Shown one piece after another: positions 32,701-41,767 of a stretch of DNA of 46,972 nucleotides; within the stretch, counting starts at the first letter, position 1, and each line of letters starts with the position of its first letter. The stretch is taken from contig JAIQZO010000087.1 of NCBI GenBank assembly GCA_021777055.1, positions 1-46,972 on the forward strand, written 5' to 3'. Source of the DNA: Candidatus Anammoxibacter sp. GTDB lineage: Bacteria > Planctomycetota > Brocadiia > Brocadiales > Anammoxibacteraceae. Position numbers and translations under genes: made by a program. The notes below the pieces were generated by a model. The model made no database searches. It was not told the origin of the DNA and worked only from the letters and a program-made list of their open reading frames with translations.

Positions 32701-34984
32701 TATAGTTCTAGAAAATGGTGCTACGGTTGACTTTAGCAGTGTAGAGGATATTTTTTCATCCACTATGATTTTAAAGAGTGGCGGCTCTATTGATTTTAGC
32801 AATGTTGAGGACATCTCTTCCTGTAGAATAACAATTGATGGTGTACATTCCAACTTTAACAACTTCTTAAAGGAAATTAATAAAGCTAGTATAACCATAA
32901 AAAATGGGGCTACGGCTGACTTTAGCAGCGTAATTGATATTATTTCTTCCACTATAATCATTAAGAGTGGTGGTACTATTGACTTTGGAAATGTTGCATA
33001 TATTGAAGGAACTTCTTTCTTTGTTAAGGATGGAACTGAATTATCTTTTCCATCCTTAACTAGTTATTTCACAGATAGAGATCAAGATTTGAATGCTAGT
33101 GGTGAGGGAAGTAAGATAACTGTTCCTAATTTAACTGAATTCAAAGGTTCAGATACTGCGATATTTATGCGTGCGGAAGACGGAGGAGTTATTGATTTAA
33201 GCAACATTAAGAGTTCATTTGCCACTACTATTAACGTAACTAGTGATGGAAATGGCAGCCTGGTTGATCTGTCGTCGTTAAAGGCCATTCCCATAGATAG
33301 CACACTTAGTGAAGTTGATAATGGCAAAATAGAGATTAATATTGACATTACAAAACCAACCATTTTATCAGAAGCTAATTTGGTAATTGACGCATCATCA
33401 AATATACCGACAGATCAGATATTATTGTTTTACAGAAGCAACATCATGATTGATGGGGTTCATGCTGATTTCAGCAATATAACTGGCGTTGCTAATTCAA
33501 CAATCACCCTTAAAAATGGTGGTACGGTGGATTTTAGCAATGTTACAAGTATTGATGGAACATCATTCTTTGTTCACGATGGGGTAACATTGTCTCTTCC
33601 ATCAGTTAAACGTTGCCTGAATTCTAGAGACTCAGATTGGATTGCGGAAGGACCAGGAAGTAAATTAGAACTCATTAATTTAACAGAAATAAGACGATAT
33701 AGCAGCATGCTAGTGATAAGAGCATCAAATGCAGGCGTTATTGATCTTGGTAAACTAACTGACGTAAAAAAAGACGATTATTATATTGTCGAAATAAATG
33801 TCTCTGGTGATAGTAGTTTGATTAAACTATCTTCTTTAAAAACCCTTCAAGGTACCGAAGATTCTTTGAACGTAATAAGGATAGATAATAATGGCATACT
33901 GGACGCTCCAAATTTAACTTCATTATTGTATGGTGTATTAGAATTTGAAGGATCATCTAACGTTACATTTGAACCGCTTAAACATATTACTTTTAGCCGA
34001 ATAGTTACAAGGGGTGCTTACGTTAATCTCAGTAATATTACAAACATAGACAACTCATGGCTCAGCGCTTATGATGGTGGAACATTATATCTACCTTCTA
34101 TAACTAACAGTGTGGTATCATATAAGAATGATTATGATATTTTTTGGCGCGCTCAAGATTCAAGTAGCAAAATTGATTTAAGTAACTTAAAAGAGATAAG
34201 AGATAAAGGCCAGGTTGATTATGACGAATCTTTTTATATTAAGGCTTCTAAAGGCGGAACTATTGACTTAAGTAATCTTACCACCGTCGACGCTCGTGTA
34301 TATTTTAACTCCAAAGATGATGGCAGTACAATAAATATGCCTTCATTAGAGCGTATTTACTGGCAGTTTGTCGATCAAAGAATTCCTGAATTTACAGGAG
34401 CGTTAATCTTAGATGATGGTACTATTTTTGCACCAAACCTAACTGAATTAATAGGTTCAGGAATAACAATGAGAAACCCTACAGATTTCAACACAAATCA
34501 ATTTACTAAGATAGCTTCAAGCAGGTTTTATATAACTGAGAATGCAGACTTTAGTAATCTCGTAGACATTACGAGCTCAGAACTCGTTATCGGTGGTGGT
34601 GCTAATATTAAGTTAGACAATGTGGTACATATCGATGATGTATTGATTGATGTTCGCACAGGGACAACAATATCATTACCTAAAGCAACCAGTTATACTT
34701 TTATAGGCAAAAGTGATGTGCATGGCGGAGAAGAATTTCGATCTCTTGGTAAAGACAGCAAACTTGACCTCAGTAATTTAACAGAAATTATCAATCCTTT
34801 TGCTTCTGTTTCTTTTATGGCTGACGTAGGAGGATATGTTGATTTAAGTAATCTTGTTTCAACAGATGCTCGCATTAGTTTTAGGGCTTATGATAACGGC
34901 AGTATAATTGATTTATCGAAATTAACTACACATGATAACGTCTCTTTTTTTGAAAGAGACGGCGGTATTATATTACGACCATGA
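29786..34984 (+). CDS. Giant exported beta-solenoid-like repeat protein
   Basis: About 1732 residues from ATG 29786 (aaggag upstream; an in-frame ATG at 29768 lies before that site). A long signal peptide ends near AFASGSS. Residues about 50-250 are an unrecognised folded region with paired cysteines (CNIENSC, CSEQDEGSC). Then comes a GEWGNPDNWHTGTVPG module (about 265-300), common at the head of repeat surface proteins. The rest is an array of short strands of type ITVDGVHADFS, STITLKNGGTVDFSNV and GSKIDLSNLTEIR, grouped into several superrepeats of roughly 180-220 residues. A Pro/Thr-rich hinge lies near 850-885. No membrane anchor, sorting signal or autotransporter barrel is visible at the C-terminus. 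It is probably an adhesin or cell-surface layer protein; function unknown. Confidence 0.85.
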   Translation: MNTFKKKPLDFIFYKLSASLFLQSFFIISVTVGALITVNFINDLAFASGSSEFDETTVSPHVRDALRQRGLRNRYHNRDRDSATIFRLLANPIDGTVKIFKSRRRAERYSMKALDINCNIENSCIPPAFDSQLELCSEQDEGSCGEGSELWMEDFIFEFKPDNILEIKSSFKNITANQQFSQPFCLSVNEQTTCDVIDHISLPDSDFMANAFGLDDVLSPDETTPVLTIRVKHMGFPFSFYLDANAENEDITPSPSKAVTWISNNSGEWGNPDNWHTGTVPGQDDNVVINRDVTVTIANRAVTVRSINSEGSLVLNGASLTILGGDSNITGSFIMTNGSSLTGDGESVVFTSNGTRSFDGATFVARNGAEILLPSVTEYRSLDSSHWIAHGIGSRIDLSGLIRIRRDNQLHSINALAGGRVDLDNLLEIDTSIFITIDGDGSLLNMPSLTHLEGSRGGNLTIMNNGDMHAPNLTSLKRLTLLTDKTIKFPTDQIRKLDRVNIRVDGFAADFSGLIDIYWSVIKLRNGGTIDLSNVTNIDTTKLSVFGGVTLALPSVTSYRSASLFHRWEVSDPGSRIDLSNLREIRNYSEDFLEINSLKGGTIDLSNLQTTVIPLHITADRSGSLVDLSSLKQLPLSSVIKETNNGKIDTSANISTTPLPTPLSTLLKRANLTIDASSNINTDHITAIGQSKITVDGIHADFSGVDYIVESTITLINGGTVNLSRVTEIAETSFNVNGGVILSLPFLTDCRIFKSPNWSAIGNGSKIDLSGLVLIKGGIEDVIHINAQDGGVIDLMNLKISDVPLQNSADGDGSLIDLTSLKELPFNSTIKETNGGEIDTSANILTTPPTPRPTPTPTPRPIPTIPTPTRKPILTPFPPGKIVDLNNSILTIDGSIDFNTNQIEDIRNSKITVDGVHADFSSVKSIDEADIVLENGATVDFSSVEDIYRATIILKSGGSIDFRSVKSIGEADIVLENGATVDFSSVEDIFSSTMILKSGGSIDFSNVEDISSCRITIDGVHSNFNNFLKEINKASITIKNGATADFSSVIDIISSTIIIKSGGTIDFGNVAYIEGTSFFVKDGTELSFPSLTSYFTDRDQDLNASGEGSKITVPNLTEFKGSDTAIFMRAEDGGVIDLSNIKSSFATTINVTSDGNGSLVDLSSLKAIPIDSTLSEVDNGKIEINIDITKPTILSEANLVIDASSNIPTDQILLFYRSNIMIDGVHADFSNITGVANSTITLKNGGTVDFSNVTSIDGTSFFVHDGVTLSLPSVKRCLNSRDSDWIAEGPGSKLELINLTEIRRYSSMLVIRASNAGVIDLGKLTDVKKDDYYIVEINVSGDSSLIKLSSLKTLQGTEDSLNVIRIDNNGILDAPNLTSLLYGVLEFEGSSNVTFEPLKHITFSRIVTRGAYVNLSNITNIDNSWLSAYDGGTLYLPSITNSVVSYKNDYDIFWRAQDSSSKIDLSNLKEIRDKGQVDYDESFYIKASKGGTIDLSNLTTVDARVYFNSKDDGSTINMPSLERIYWQFVDQRIPEFTGALILDDGTIFAPNLTELIGSGITMRNPTDFNTNQFTKIASSRFYITENADFSNLVDITSSELVIGGGANIKLDNVVHIDDVLIDVRTGTTISLPKATSYTFIGKSDVHGGEEFRSLGKDSKLDLSNLTEIINPFASVSFMADVGGYVDLSNLVSTDARISFRAYDNGSIIDLSKLTTHDNVSFFERDGGIILRP
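32326..32425 (+). repeat. Pro/Thr-rich low-complexity hinge (ccaacacca units)
   Basis: Tandem ccaaca/ccacga hexamers encode TPRPTPTPTPRP-like sequence between two solenoid blocks of the giant protein. Such repeats expand and shrink easily and would make the two halves of the protein flexible. Confidence 0.85.
32549..32753 (+). repeat. 126-bp internal direct repeat in the giant gene
   Basis: About 79 bp starting agcgtaaaaagtattg at 32549 reappears at 32675 with about two mismatches, including all of gcagatatagttctagaaaa. The 126-bp period equals 42 residues, about two solenoid coils, and marks a recent in-frame duplication. Confidence 0.9.
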
Positions 34985-35142
34985 GATTTGGAAAATGCAA
35001 AAGGATTCGTCAATAGAGTCTTTTAAGGGGACAGTGATGTTAAACATATGTCGTTTTCCTAAGCTACACTTAACTTGTTTAAGAACAATTTGTTATAGCT
35101 CTATTAGCTATATTAGTAGGTAGTTAACGTGGTCTAAGGCCA

Positions 35143-36438
35143 TTACTGATTTTTGATCTCAATCACTTTCTTAAACACATGTGCACCCAAAAGCGAAAGC
35201 AGAAAACCAAGATAAGGTTTGCGGCTCAGCGGAGTTAATCTTATTGCTTTAGCAAAAGCTGTGCGACCTTTTCTAACATTTCCGTTGAGACAATACAAGA
35301 TTCCAAGGTCGTAATAATGCCGACTATACCCTTTAGATGTTAAAGCTACATGTTGCTGTTTGTATTTCTCTATCCGTATTTCATTCGATCTGATTAGCAA
35401 ACTTAGGTTCTTACTAATTTGGTTTTGGTGACACCTATATTTAACAAGGACGTCACTAAGACATTCCCATTTATAGTCTTTTGATATCCGGATCCAAATA
35501 TCCAGATCTTCGCCGTACTGCATTTTCTCATCAAATAGGCCTATTTTTTCAAAGCACTCCCTTTTCAACAGTACACTTGAGGTGATAATGCAGTTAATTA
35601 CAAATAGATCTGAATACAGATTCCCTCGTTTGACTGCCCGTTTGAGGTTCAAAGTCTTTCCACTCACAGCATCGATTTTCATAATACTTGTATACACGCC
35701 ACCAAAGTCGGTTGTACTATTTTCCAACAAGGGCACCTGCTTTGTTAATTTGTCCGGCAGCCATTCATCATCATCATCTAAAAATGCAATATAGATTCCA
35801 TGAGAGTTAAGGATGCCAACGTTTCTTGCTGCCCCGGGTCCCTTGTTAGAGAGAAGACGGTAATACTTGATCTTTGGATCTTTGAAAGATTGCACAACTT
35901 CTTGAGTATTATTGCTTGAAAAATCATCAACTATAATGATTTCAAAATCCTGAAATGTTTGATTTTGCACACTAACAATTGCTGACCGAAGCATTTCTGT
36001 ACGGTTATGTGTGGGAATAACCACGCTCACTAACGGTTTAGTTTTGGGCCTTAAGCAGATTTGGCCGCTCGTATCGGTATTGCTCTTCGGTGGTAGATAT
36101 CCCCCCCCACTCTCGGTTTCATCTTCCAGTTGGTTATGGGTAGGGGTTAATTCCTCTCTTTTTTCGTAATCCTTGGCTGCACATCCACGAATCCGTTTCT
36201 CCAATTCACTTAGCGAATTAGTTTTTACCCTACTTTCGTCCACTTCAAAGATAAGGTGATTGAGAACCATAGATGCATGTTGACTATAAGGTTGAAACCA
36301 TAAACGATAATAATCTGCCTCTGTACCTGGAACGTGTCGGTACATGAGGCGAATTCGTCTCTTTTGAAAAGAATGCGCCTCATCAATCTTATTAAGGATG
36401 TGTCTAACTTTTTCCCTTTGCCGTAAACGGTTTATCAT
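35143..36438 (-). CDS. Family 2 glycosyltransferase with C-terminal helical repeats
   Basis: About 431 residues from ATG 36438, which has aggagg seven bases upstream; an ATG at 36456 would place that site inside the gene. A GT-A domain starts near residue 130: PLVSVVIPTHNRTEML, IIIVDDFSSNNT, GPGAARNVG and AFLDDDDEW with the metal-binding Asp run. EDLDIWIR is the acceptor-side acidic motif. The first 130 residues are unrecognised. The tail (DLGILYCLNGNVRKGRTAFAKAI) resembles one or two TPR repeats. It overlaps the preceding glycosyltransferase by 35 nt. It may glycosylate neighbouring surface proteins or make surface sugar; no acceptor is shown. Confidence 0.88.
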   Translation of the reverse strand: MINRLRQREKVRHILNKIDEAHSFQKRRIRLMYRHVPGTEADYYRLWFQPYSQHASMVLNHLIFEVDESRVKTNSLSELEKRIRGCAAKDYEKREELTPTHNQLEDETESGGGYLPPKSNTDTSGQICLRPKTKPLVSVVIPTHNRTEMLRSAIVSVQNQTFQDFEIIIVDDFSSNNTQEVVQSFKDPKIKYYRLLSNKGPGAARNVGILNSHGIYIAFLDDDDEWLPDKLTKQVPLLENSTTDFGGVYTSIMKIDAVSGKTLNLKRAVKRGNLYSDLFVINCIITSSVLLKRECFEKIGLFDEKMQYGEDLDIWIRISKDYKWECLSDVLVKYRCHQNQISKNLSLLIRSNEIRIEKYKQQHVALTSKGYSRHYYDLGILYCLNGNVRKGRTAFAKAIRLTPLSRKPYLGFLLSLLGAHVFKKVIEIKNQ

Positions 36439-37339
36439 TGGAAGACCTCCTCTCATTTATTTTGTTGAGTTTCTCCAGTACATTATATTCTTTAAAAGTT
36501 TTATCGATTTGAATGTCAGTTTGTGTTTTCTCTTCTAGATTAGAAACATAATTATTCACCGAATGGAGAGATCCTTCTTGGGTTTTTCGGATTTTGTCAA
36601 AATGAAGACTTCTTTTAGTAATTCTCTTGCATGGGATATTATTAAGTAATGACATAGTCTTAAACCATATATCATCTCCTGTGGGACATAGATTTGAAAA
36701 AGTATTCTGATTTATCACCTCTTTATTTAATGATCCTGGTGGGTAAAGTATTCCGCTACACCCAATAGGGAATATGTTTAAGCTGGATTGATCTTCCATG
36801 AGTTCATAAGACCATTTTTTGTATGGCAGGAGATTACCCCTTGAGTCAAATTCTATGGTTTTTGCGTGATAACATAATATTGTTTTTGGATATTGTATGC
36901 TTTGTAAATACAATTTTTTAAACCAGTATCTAGGATAAATTATGTCATCATCTATAGTTAAGAGATAGTAGCTAGGAAATTCCTGAAGTGCATATATAAG
37001 CTTCTTATATGATTTGCAATTTCCTTTTACAACTCGGATTTCAAGGCCTCTTGATTTTTGATCTAATAGATTTTTATTTATATCTATATCAGCTATTTCT
37101 TCACAAGAAACCCATAAAATTATCTTTTCCGGCTTTATAGAATTCTGTAATATTGATTCTATTGCGAGATGCACGGTATTTAATCTTTTCGGATATGTCG
37201 TTAAATTTACGATATAACCTTTTATACTGTTGTTTTCATTTAACTTTATATTTCTACCCAAATATTTTCTTATGGTTAGTTTCTTTTCGGAAACTTCTCT
37301 TTTGAAGATCCTAATACCGTAACATAGACTTGAAATCAA
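36404..37339 (-). CDS. Glycosyltransferase-like protein (DxD motif)
   Basis: A 311-residue cytoplasmic protein. The block NLTTYPKRLNTVHLAIESIL, then EKIILWVS, SYKKLIYALQEFP and LLTIDDDIIYPRYWF, is typical of a glycosyltransferase group with a DxD metal site in IDDD. GDDIWFK near 222 is the distal acidic motif. The tail is charged and lower in complexity. It lies immediately upstream of, and overlaps, the family 2 glycosyltransferase, so both are co-expressed and may act in one pathway. Sugar and acceptor are unknown. Confidence 0.82.
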   Translation of the reverse strand: MISSLCYGIRIFKREVSEKKLTIRKYLGRNIKLNENNSIKGYIVNLTTYPKRLNTVHLAIESILQNSIKPEKIILWVSCEEIADIDINKNLLDQKSRGLEIRVVKGNCKSYKKLIYALQEFPSYYLLTIDDDIIYPRYWFKKLYLQSIQYPKTILCYHAKTIEFDSRGNLLPYKKWSYELMEDQSSLNIFPIGCSGILYPPGSLNKEVINQNTFSNLCPTGDDIWFKTMSLLNNIPCKRITKRSLHFDKIRKTQEGSLHSVNNYVSNLEEKTQTDIQIDKTFKEYNVLEKLNKINERRSSNDKPFTAKGKS

Positions 37340-37734
37340 ATCGTTTATATAAACATTCAGTGTTCTTCTCCTCTCATCTTCTACTTGTAGTTTGGGTTGT
37401 TAATATATAGCAAAAAACTCACCTTGGTTAATGTAAACGCTCTAAATTAAGATCATTAAAGAGTGATATTTTTTAAGAAATTGTATGTAACCTGTTATAC
37501 TTTTGTTAGCTGTTCTCTATTAATTTATAAGAGATTTAGGTATATGTACCACCAACATGTTGTGCTTTTTATTGCCTGTTTTAAGTAAGGACGAAATAAT
37601 CAGGAAGAATCTTATTTCGCAAACAGGTTCGCTATGATGTTGTACAGCAAAAACTTCGGCTTGTTTTATTAATTTTTCTGGCTCTTCACCTAATGAGAGG
37701 CAAAAATAGTAAGCTAATGTGGAAAATTTAATCC
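37340..37734. other. Spacer between glycosyltransferase start and CSLREA gene stop
   Basis: A 395-bp AT-rich stretch with no gene, no heptamer run and no strong hairpin noticed. It must hold the promoter for the glycosyltransferase pair on the minus strand, but no box is convincing. Confidence 0.5.
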
Positions 37735-40700
37735 TTAATTACTTATCTCTTTAGATGATAATGTTAAATCTCCCCACAAATTTGGTCGTCTGTATGAACC
37801 TGTATCAATTAATCCATTCCAGTCAAATTGTACGCTAATACCATTATCCCTATCATTATTTCCTAAAAGGATACCCATTATCTTATTGGGGGTTGGTATT
37901 GTTTCAATTGTGGTCCATGGAATTGCAATCTCCGTCAAAGGACGTACTGTCTTTGCCATAATAGCACCCCCGGATACCATATCCTCTATATTTACAATAA
38001 AATGGTAATCATCATCATTCATGCTTTGTGTCGCATCATGTGCTGTATCAAGAAAAATCTCAACTCCATCATCCTTCCATAATTTTTCATTAGAGACTTC
38101 GCTTATAAGATCAAAGATTTCAAATAGGAAATAAAGATAGTTATCGTCATATACTGTCGAAACTCTTATAAAATTATCACTTCTAGATGGATCGGAAAAG
38201 TAAATAGAATTTGCCTTAGGCCAAATATCACTATAAATTAAACCATCTATATTTATTGGCGTTTTTGTTTTTAAAGAGACTATAGAATTTCTCTGGAAAT
38301 TGTTTGATTTCTCTTTGATCATTACTGCGCTAGCATACTTGCCTTTAAACTCACTGGAAGGTTCCCCGTCCCAACTTACAGATAGGCCAACTTTGCCAGA
38401 GAGATCAGGTACAACTTTAGTAAAGCAGGCAATATACCCCTGCCTGTTACTTGACGGTAACCTTGTAGATGGGTCTAACGGCCCATTGAACAATAGATTC
38501 CCATAATTATCATACCCCGCAGAGCTCTCATTTATAAAATTCTTATGATTAACAAGGGTAACCAGTGACGCCCGATTCCAATCATAAGCGCCGCGGTCTG
38601 CATAAAATGCAATTGTATATTTATTGTCTGGGTTTAACCCGTCAAACATTAACTCGAGGGGGCTGTTCTCTTTGTTTATGTATGAGATGGCACCTTTTGT
38701 GTTAATTTTTCCATTAAAAACCGTATGGGCATCGGTTGGTTTTGGTTCTTTACCATGACTTGCCTGGGCTTTCCCATTAAATGATCCGCCATTTACAGTA
38801 AACATAATACCCGTGCCAATGCCTGAAGAGAAATCTATCAATTCACCGGTGTTAGGCAGACCAGAGTCGCCATTTGGTGAGGTAATCATTGTTATATTAT
38901 TATCTAATTGACCTTGTTTCCATGCTAAATCATTGTACGCTATATTACCGGTAGATTCATCTTCTATCATGATAGCATTTGCATATTTACCCTTGAATCT
39001 ATTCGCGTGTTTACCATCCCAGTTTACAGTTAGCATTATTTCACCAGAAGTGTTTGGGATGACATTAGTAAAACGTGCAATATATCCATTTACATTATCC
39101 GATGGTAATCTGGTAGAGTTGTCATCTGAACCATCAAATAATGAATTACCTTGATTATCACGTCCAGATGAACTTCTGTTTTTAAATCCGTTATGTTTAG
39201 CAAGGGTTACCAAACCGGCACGGTCCCAACCATACTTTGCCCTGTCAACGTAAAAGATAATTGTGTAACTCTTTGCAGTATCTAATCCTTCAAACATCAA
39301 CGCAAGCGGGCTGTCTGGTTTGTTTATGTATGAGATGGCACCAGTTGTACTAACTTTACCAAAGAAGGCATCATAAGCATCTGTAACTTTTGGTTCTCTT
39401 CCGTGCAATGCCTGGTTAGTTCCATCAAAAGTACCACCGTCAACGGTTAGTGTGATGCCGGTTTTTTGATCCGTGGAAAAATCTGACAATTCAGAAAAAC
39501 TTGGTAAAATTGAATTCCCATTAGGTGAAGTGATCATTGTTATATTGTGATCAAGTTGTCCAGGTTTCCAAGCCAAGTCGTTATACGAAGAAAACCCCGT
39601 CACAAATTCTATTGCTCCTATATCACACGTAACAATACCATCATCGTTTCCATCTGACCTAGGAATGCCAAGTTGATCAGTTTCAGAGCATGAAGCGCTA
39701 TTTCCAGCATCAATTGCCTGACTATTGCTTGACACCTGAAAATGTCCTTTATCTTCTATAAACATGCCTAACCCAGGATCACCAGTAAGGTCACTCTCTA
39801 ATAAGGATATATCACAACCATTCAGATTACCTATAATATTATTTCCCAACGAGGTAATTGTACCCGCGCAGTCCATACCAGAGACAGCTATGTTTCCAGC
39901 AAGAATAGTGTTTTGCAACTCCACTTCGCCAAAAGAGTATTTACCATCGTTAGAATTGAATATACCGCCGCCTGATTCAATATTTTGAAAAGCAAACGCC
40001 GCATTATCTGTTATTGTACAACTATTTAACTTTAGTTTACCGCTATTATGAATACCACCGCCATTGGAATCTAAAAGTTGACCGCTAAAGTCGCCATTGC
40101 CTGTGATAGAGCTGTTTGTAATAATCATCTCACCACCATTAGAAATACCTAGACCACTATCAACCACAGAAGCAGAGTTACCAAAAATAGCGCAATTTGT
40201 TATGTTTACATTTCCAACCCAGTTCAGAATACCACCGCCACCATTATGAGAAATAGTGCTATTAATAATGCTTATCTTACCTTTGAAAATGGAGATACCT
40301 CCACCACCATAATCAGCAAAGTTACCGGATATAGTGCTATTAATAATGGTCATATCTCCGTTAAAATTACGAATACCACCTCCCTCCCCTTCTGACTTAT
40401 TGGACATAATTGCACAATCGCTGATATTTACGATGCCCCCCAAGTTAGAAACACCAGCTCCGCCAGAACTATCAAACTCACCCTTACCATTCATAACCGT
40501 TAAATCATTAATGTTTACGGTAATAGGTCCTTTGATTTTAAAAATAACAGCTTGCATATTACCGTCCAAAATAGTGTCATTATCACTTGTTCCTCTAATT
40601 GTTATACTGTCAGTAATATCAAGGTCTTCGGTTAGTTTGTAAATGCCAGAAGGAATAAAGATTATATCTGTGCCTGGTGCATTATTTGCGGCGATAATGG

Positions 40701-40797
40701 CTTCTCGTAAGGAACAATCTGCATCACAAATACCATCCGTAGTATCATCTGTTTTTGTGACATTGAAAGACGATGCATAGCTATATTTATAAGACAA
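37735..40797 (-). CDS. CSLREA/right-handed beta-helix surface protein with CBM9-like end
   Basis: A 1020-residue protein. FNVTKTDDTTDGICDADCSLREAI at the start is the CSLREA motif, followed by a parallel beta-helix (about 40-395) with many GGGI.N..G...I.NSTISGN coils. Two homologous domains of about 210 residues follow (SYNDLAWKPGQL... and AYNDLAWKQGQL...), each with the same FDGLNPDNKYTI core. A C-terminal CBM9-like domain begins IDGLIYSDIWPKA and includes DDGVEIFLDT. Such proteins are exported, yet the open frame begins at TTG 40797 just after TGA with only MSYKYSYASS before the mature part. The hydrophobic signal segment seems to lie upstream in other frames. It may bind carbohydrate at the cell surface. 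Confidence 0.82.
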   Translation of the reverse strand: MSYKYSYASSFNVTKTDDTTDGICDADCSLREAIIAANNAPGTDIIFIPSGIYKLTEDLDITDSITIRGTSDNDTILDGNMQAVIFKIKGPITVNINDLTVMNGKGEFDSSGGAGVSNLGGIVNISDCAIMSNKSEGEGGGIRNFNGDMTIINSTISGNFADYGGGGISIFKGKISIINSTISHNGGGGILNWVGNVNITNCAIFGNSASVVDSGLGISNGGEMIITNSSITGNGDFSGQLLDSNGGGIHNSGKLKLNSCTITDNAAFAFQNIESGGGIFNSNDGKYSFGEVELQNTILAGNIAVSGMDCAGTITSLGNNIIGNLNGCDISLLESDLTGDPGLGMFIEDKGHFQVSSNSQAIDAGNSASCSETDQLGIPRSDGNDDGIVTCDIGAIEFVTGFSSYNDLAWKPGQLDHNITMITSPNGNSILPSFSELSDFSTDQKTGITLTVDGGTFDGTNQALHGREPKVTDAYDAFFGKVSTTGAISYINKPDSPLALMFEGLDTAKSYTIIFYVDRAKYGWDRAGLVTLAKHNGFKNRSSSGRDNQGNSLFDGSDDNSTRLPSDNVNGYIARFTNVIPNTSGEIMLTVNWDGKHANRFKGKYANAIMIEDESTGNIAYNDLAWKQGQLDNNITMITSPNGDSGLPNTGELIDFSSGIGTGIMFTVNGGSFNGKAQASHGKEPKPTDAHTVFNGKINTKGAISYINKENSPLELMFDGLNPDNKYTIAFYADRGAYDWNRASLVTLVNHKNFINESSAGYDNYGNLLFNGPLDPSTRLPSSNRQGYIACFTKVVPDLSGKVGLSVSWDGEPSSEFKGKYASAVMIKEKSNNFQRNSIVSLKTKTPINIDGLIYSDIWPKANSIYFSDPSRSDNFIRVSTVYDDNYLYFLFEIFDLISEVSNEKLWKDDGVEIFLDTAHDATQSMNDDDYHFIVNIEDMVSGGAIMAKTVRPLTEIAIPWTTIETIPTPNKIMGILLGNNDRDNGISVQFDWNGLIDTGSYRRPNLWGDLTLSSKEISN

Positions 40798-41445
40798 AAA
40801 TCAATGTGCACACCAAAAAAGTTTAACAAAAATATTGGGGTTTATTTTTACCTGTTTTCATTGACACTACTAATAGTGGGTTTAGCTCTTGAACTATCCA
40901 TACAACAGACTAGCTAACCGTAAATAATTCGCCTAGGGAACAAGTATCGTTGTGTACCTTTAGAAGGTGATATGTTCACCATTTAATCTCATCATAGACA
41001 CCCATTTGATGTCTGAGTCTGCCTTTTTGCACGGGTACAAATAAATTAAATATTTGTAGTGGGATAAAGAGTAAGCCTTTAGGTCTGTACAGAATATAAT
41101 CTTTTTCTATATATACATTATGACATCGCATAAACATTTGTCAATTAGGTGATTCCCCTACATTGTCAGTAGGGAAATACCTTACAAACTTGTAGGCAAT
41201 TATATTTAACTGACACATGAAAATCATATGGAAAGTTGCAGAAGTTCAAACACAATTTTTACGAAAATGTACTTATTCTTATCAGCAGAACAAATAACCG
41301 GGTAATTGAAATGGTAGAACTAGGTGATTTTTCTAAAACTGTAGGATCGGTTTCTGTTAATCTGATTAGCAGAAATGTTTATGTTACAAATAGTGGTCCT
41401 GCGTAGATAATGGTTATCTTGAAACCTGACGTTAGCGCGGGTGAT
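40798..41445. other. Upstream region of the CSLREA gene, with broken signal peptide
   Basis: A 648-bp stretch with no intact gene. On the minus strand ATG 40861 begins MKTGKNKP. Pieces that would form a signal sequence (FVKLF, LVCTLIFVL) follow in different frames between homopolymers before the coding frame resumes. A hairpin-like pair ttcccctac/gtagggaa lies near 41152-41176. Nothing else was recognised. Confidence 0.5.
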
Positions 41446-41767
41446 TTAATCAACGGGATTGACAGAATCTACATATGCCTTAAATGCAGACAAAAGGGAT
41501 TGCGGATTATTTAGAGTTTCTGGCTCTTCTAACCTTCCAGAGTCTCCTTCTGAATCTATATAGGTAACTATATCTATAAATTTCCGCACCTCTTCAATAG
41601 ATAATTCACAATCTTTACCATTAAAGCTTAGAGCCTTGCCATCAACCTTAACAACAAAGCAAAGATTATCAGAAATCTCACCGGTTTTTATTAAAGATAT
41701 AAGTGCTTCTATCTCTAATATTTCCTTATCTTTTTCCATACGGTGCGTGCCCCTATTTTACAACTGG
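41419..41767. repeat. Long direct repeat, copy 2
   Basis: Same sequence block as 28689-29036, in the same orientation, covering the second 97-codon gene and its flanks. See that entry for the limits of similarity. Confidence 0.8.
41446..41739 (-). CDS. 97-residue protein of unknown function, copy 2
   Basis: A paralog of the gene at 28716; 17 of 97 residues differ, mostly conservative. The conserved centre CELSIEEVRKFIDIVTYIDS is unchanged, and most changes lie near the N-terminus, so both copies appear under protein-level constraint. No domain was recognised. It is the right-hand border of the surface-protein island. Confidence 0.75.
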   Translation of the reverse strand: MEKDKEILEIEALISLIKTGEISDNLCFVVKVDGKALSFNGKDCELSIEEVRKFIDIVTYIDSEGDSGRLEEPETLNNPQSLLSAFKAYVDSVNPVD

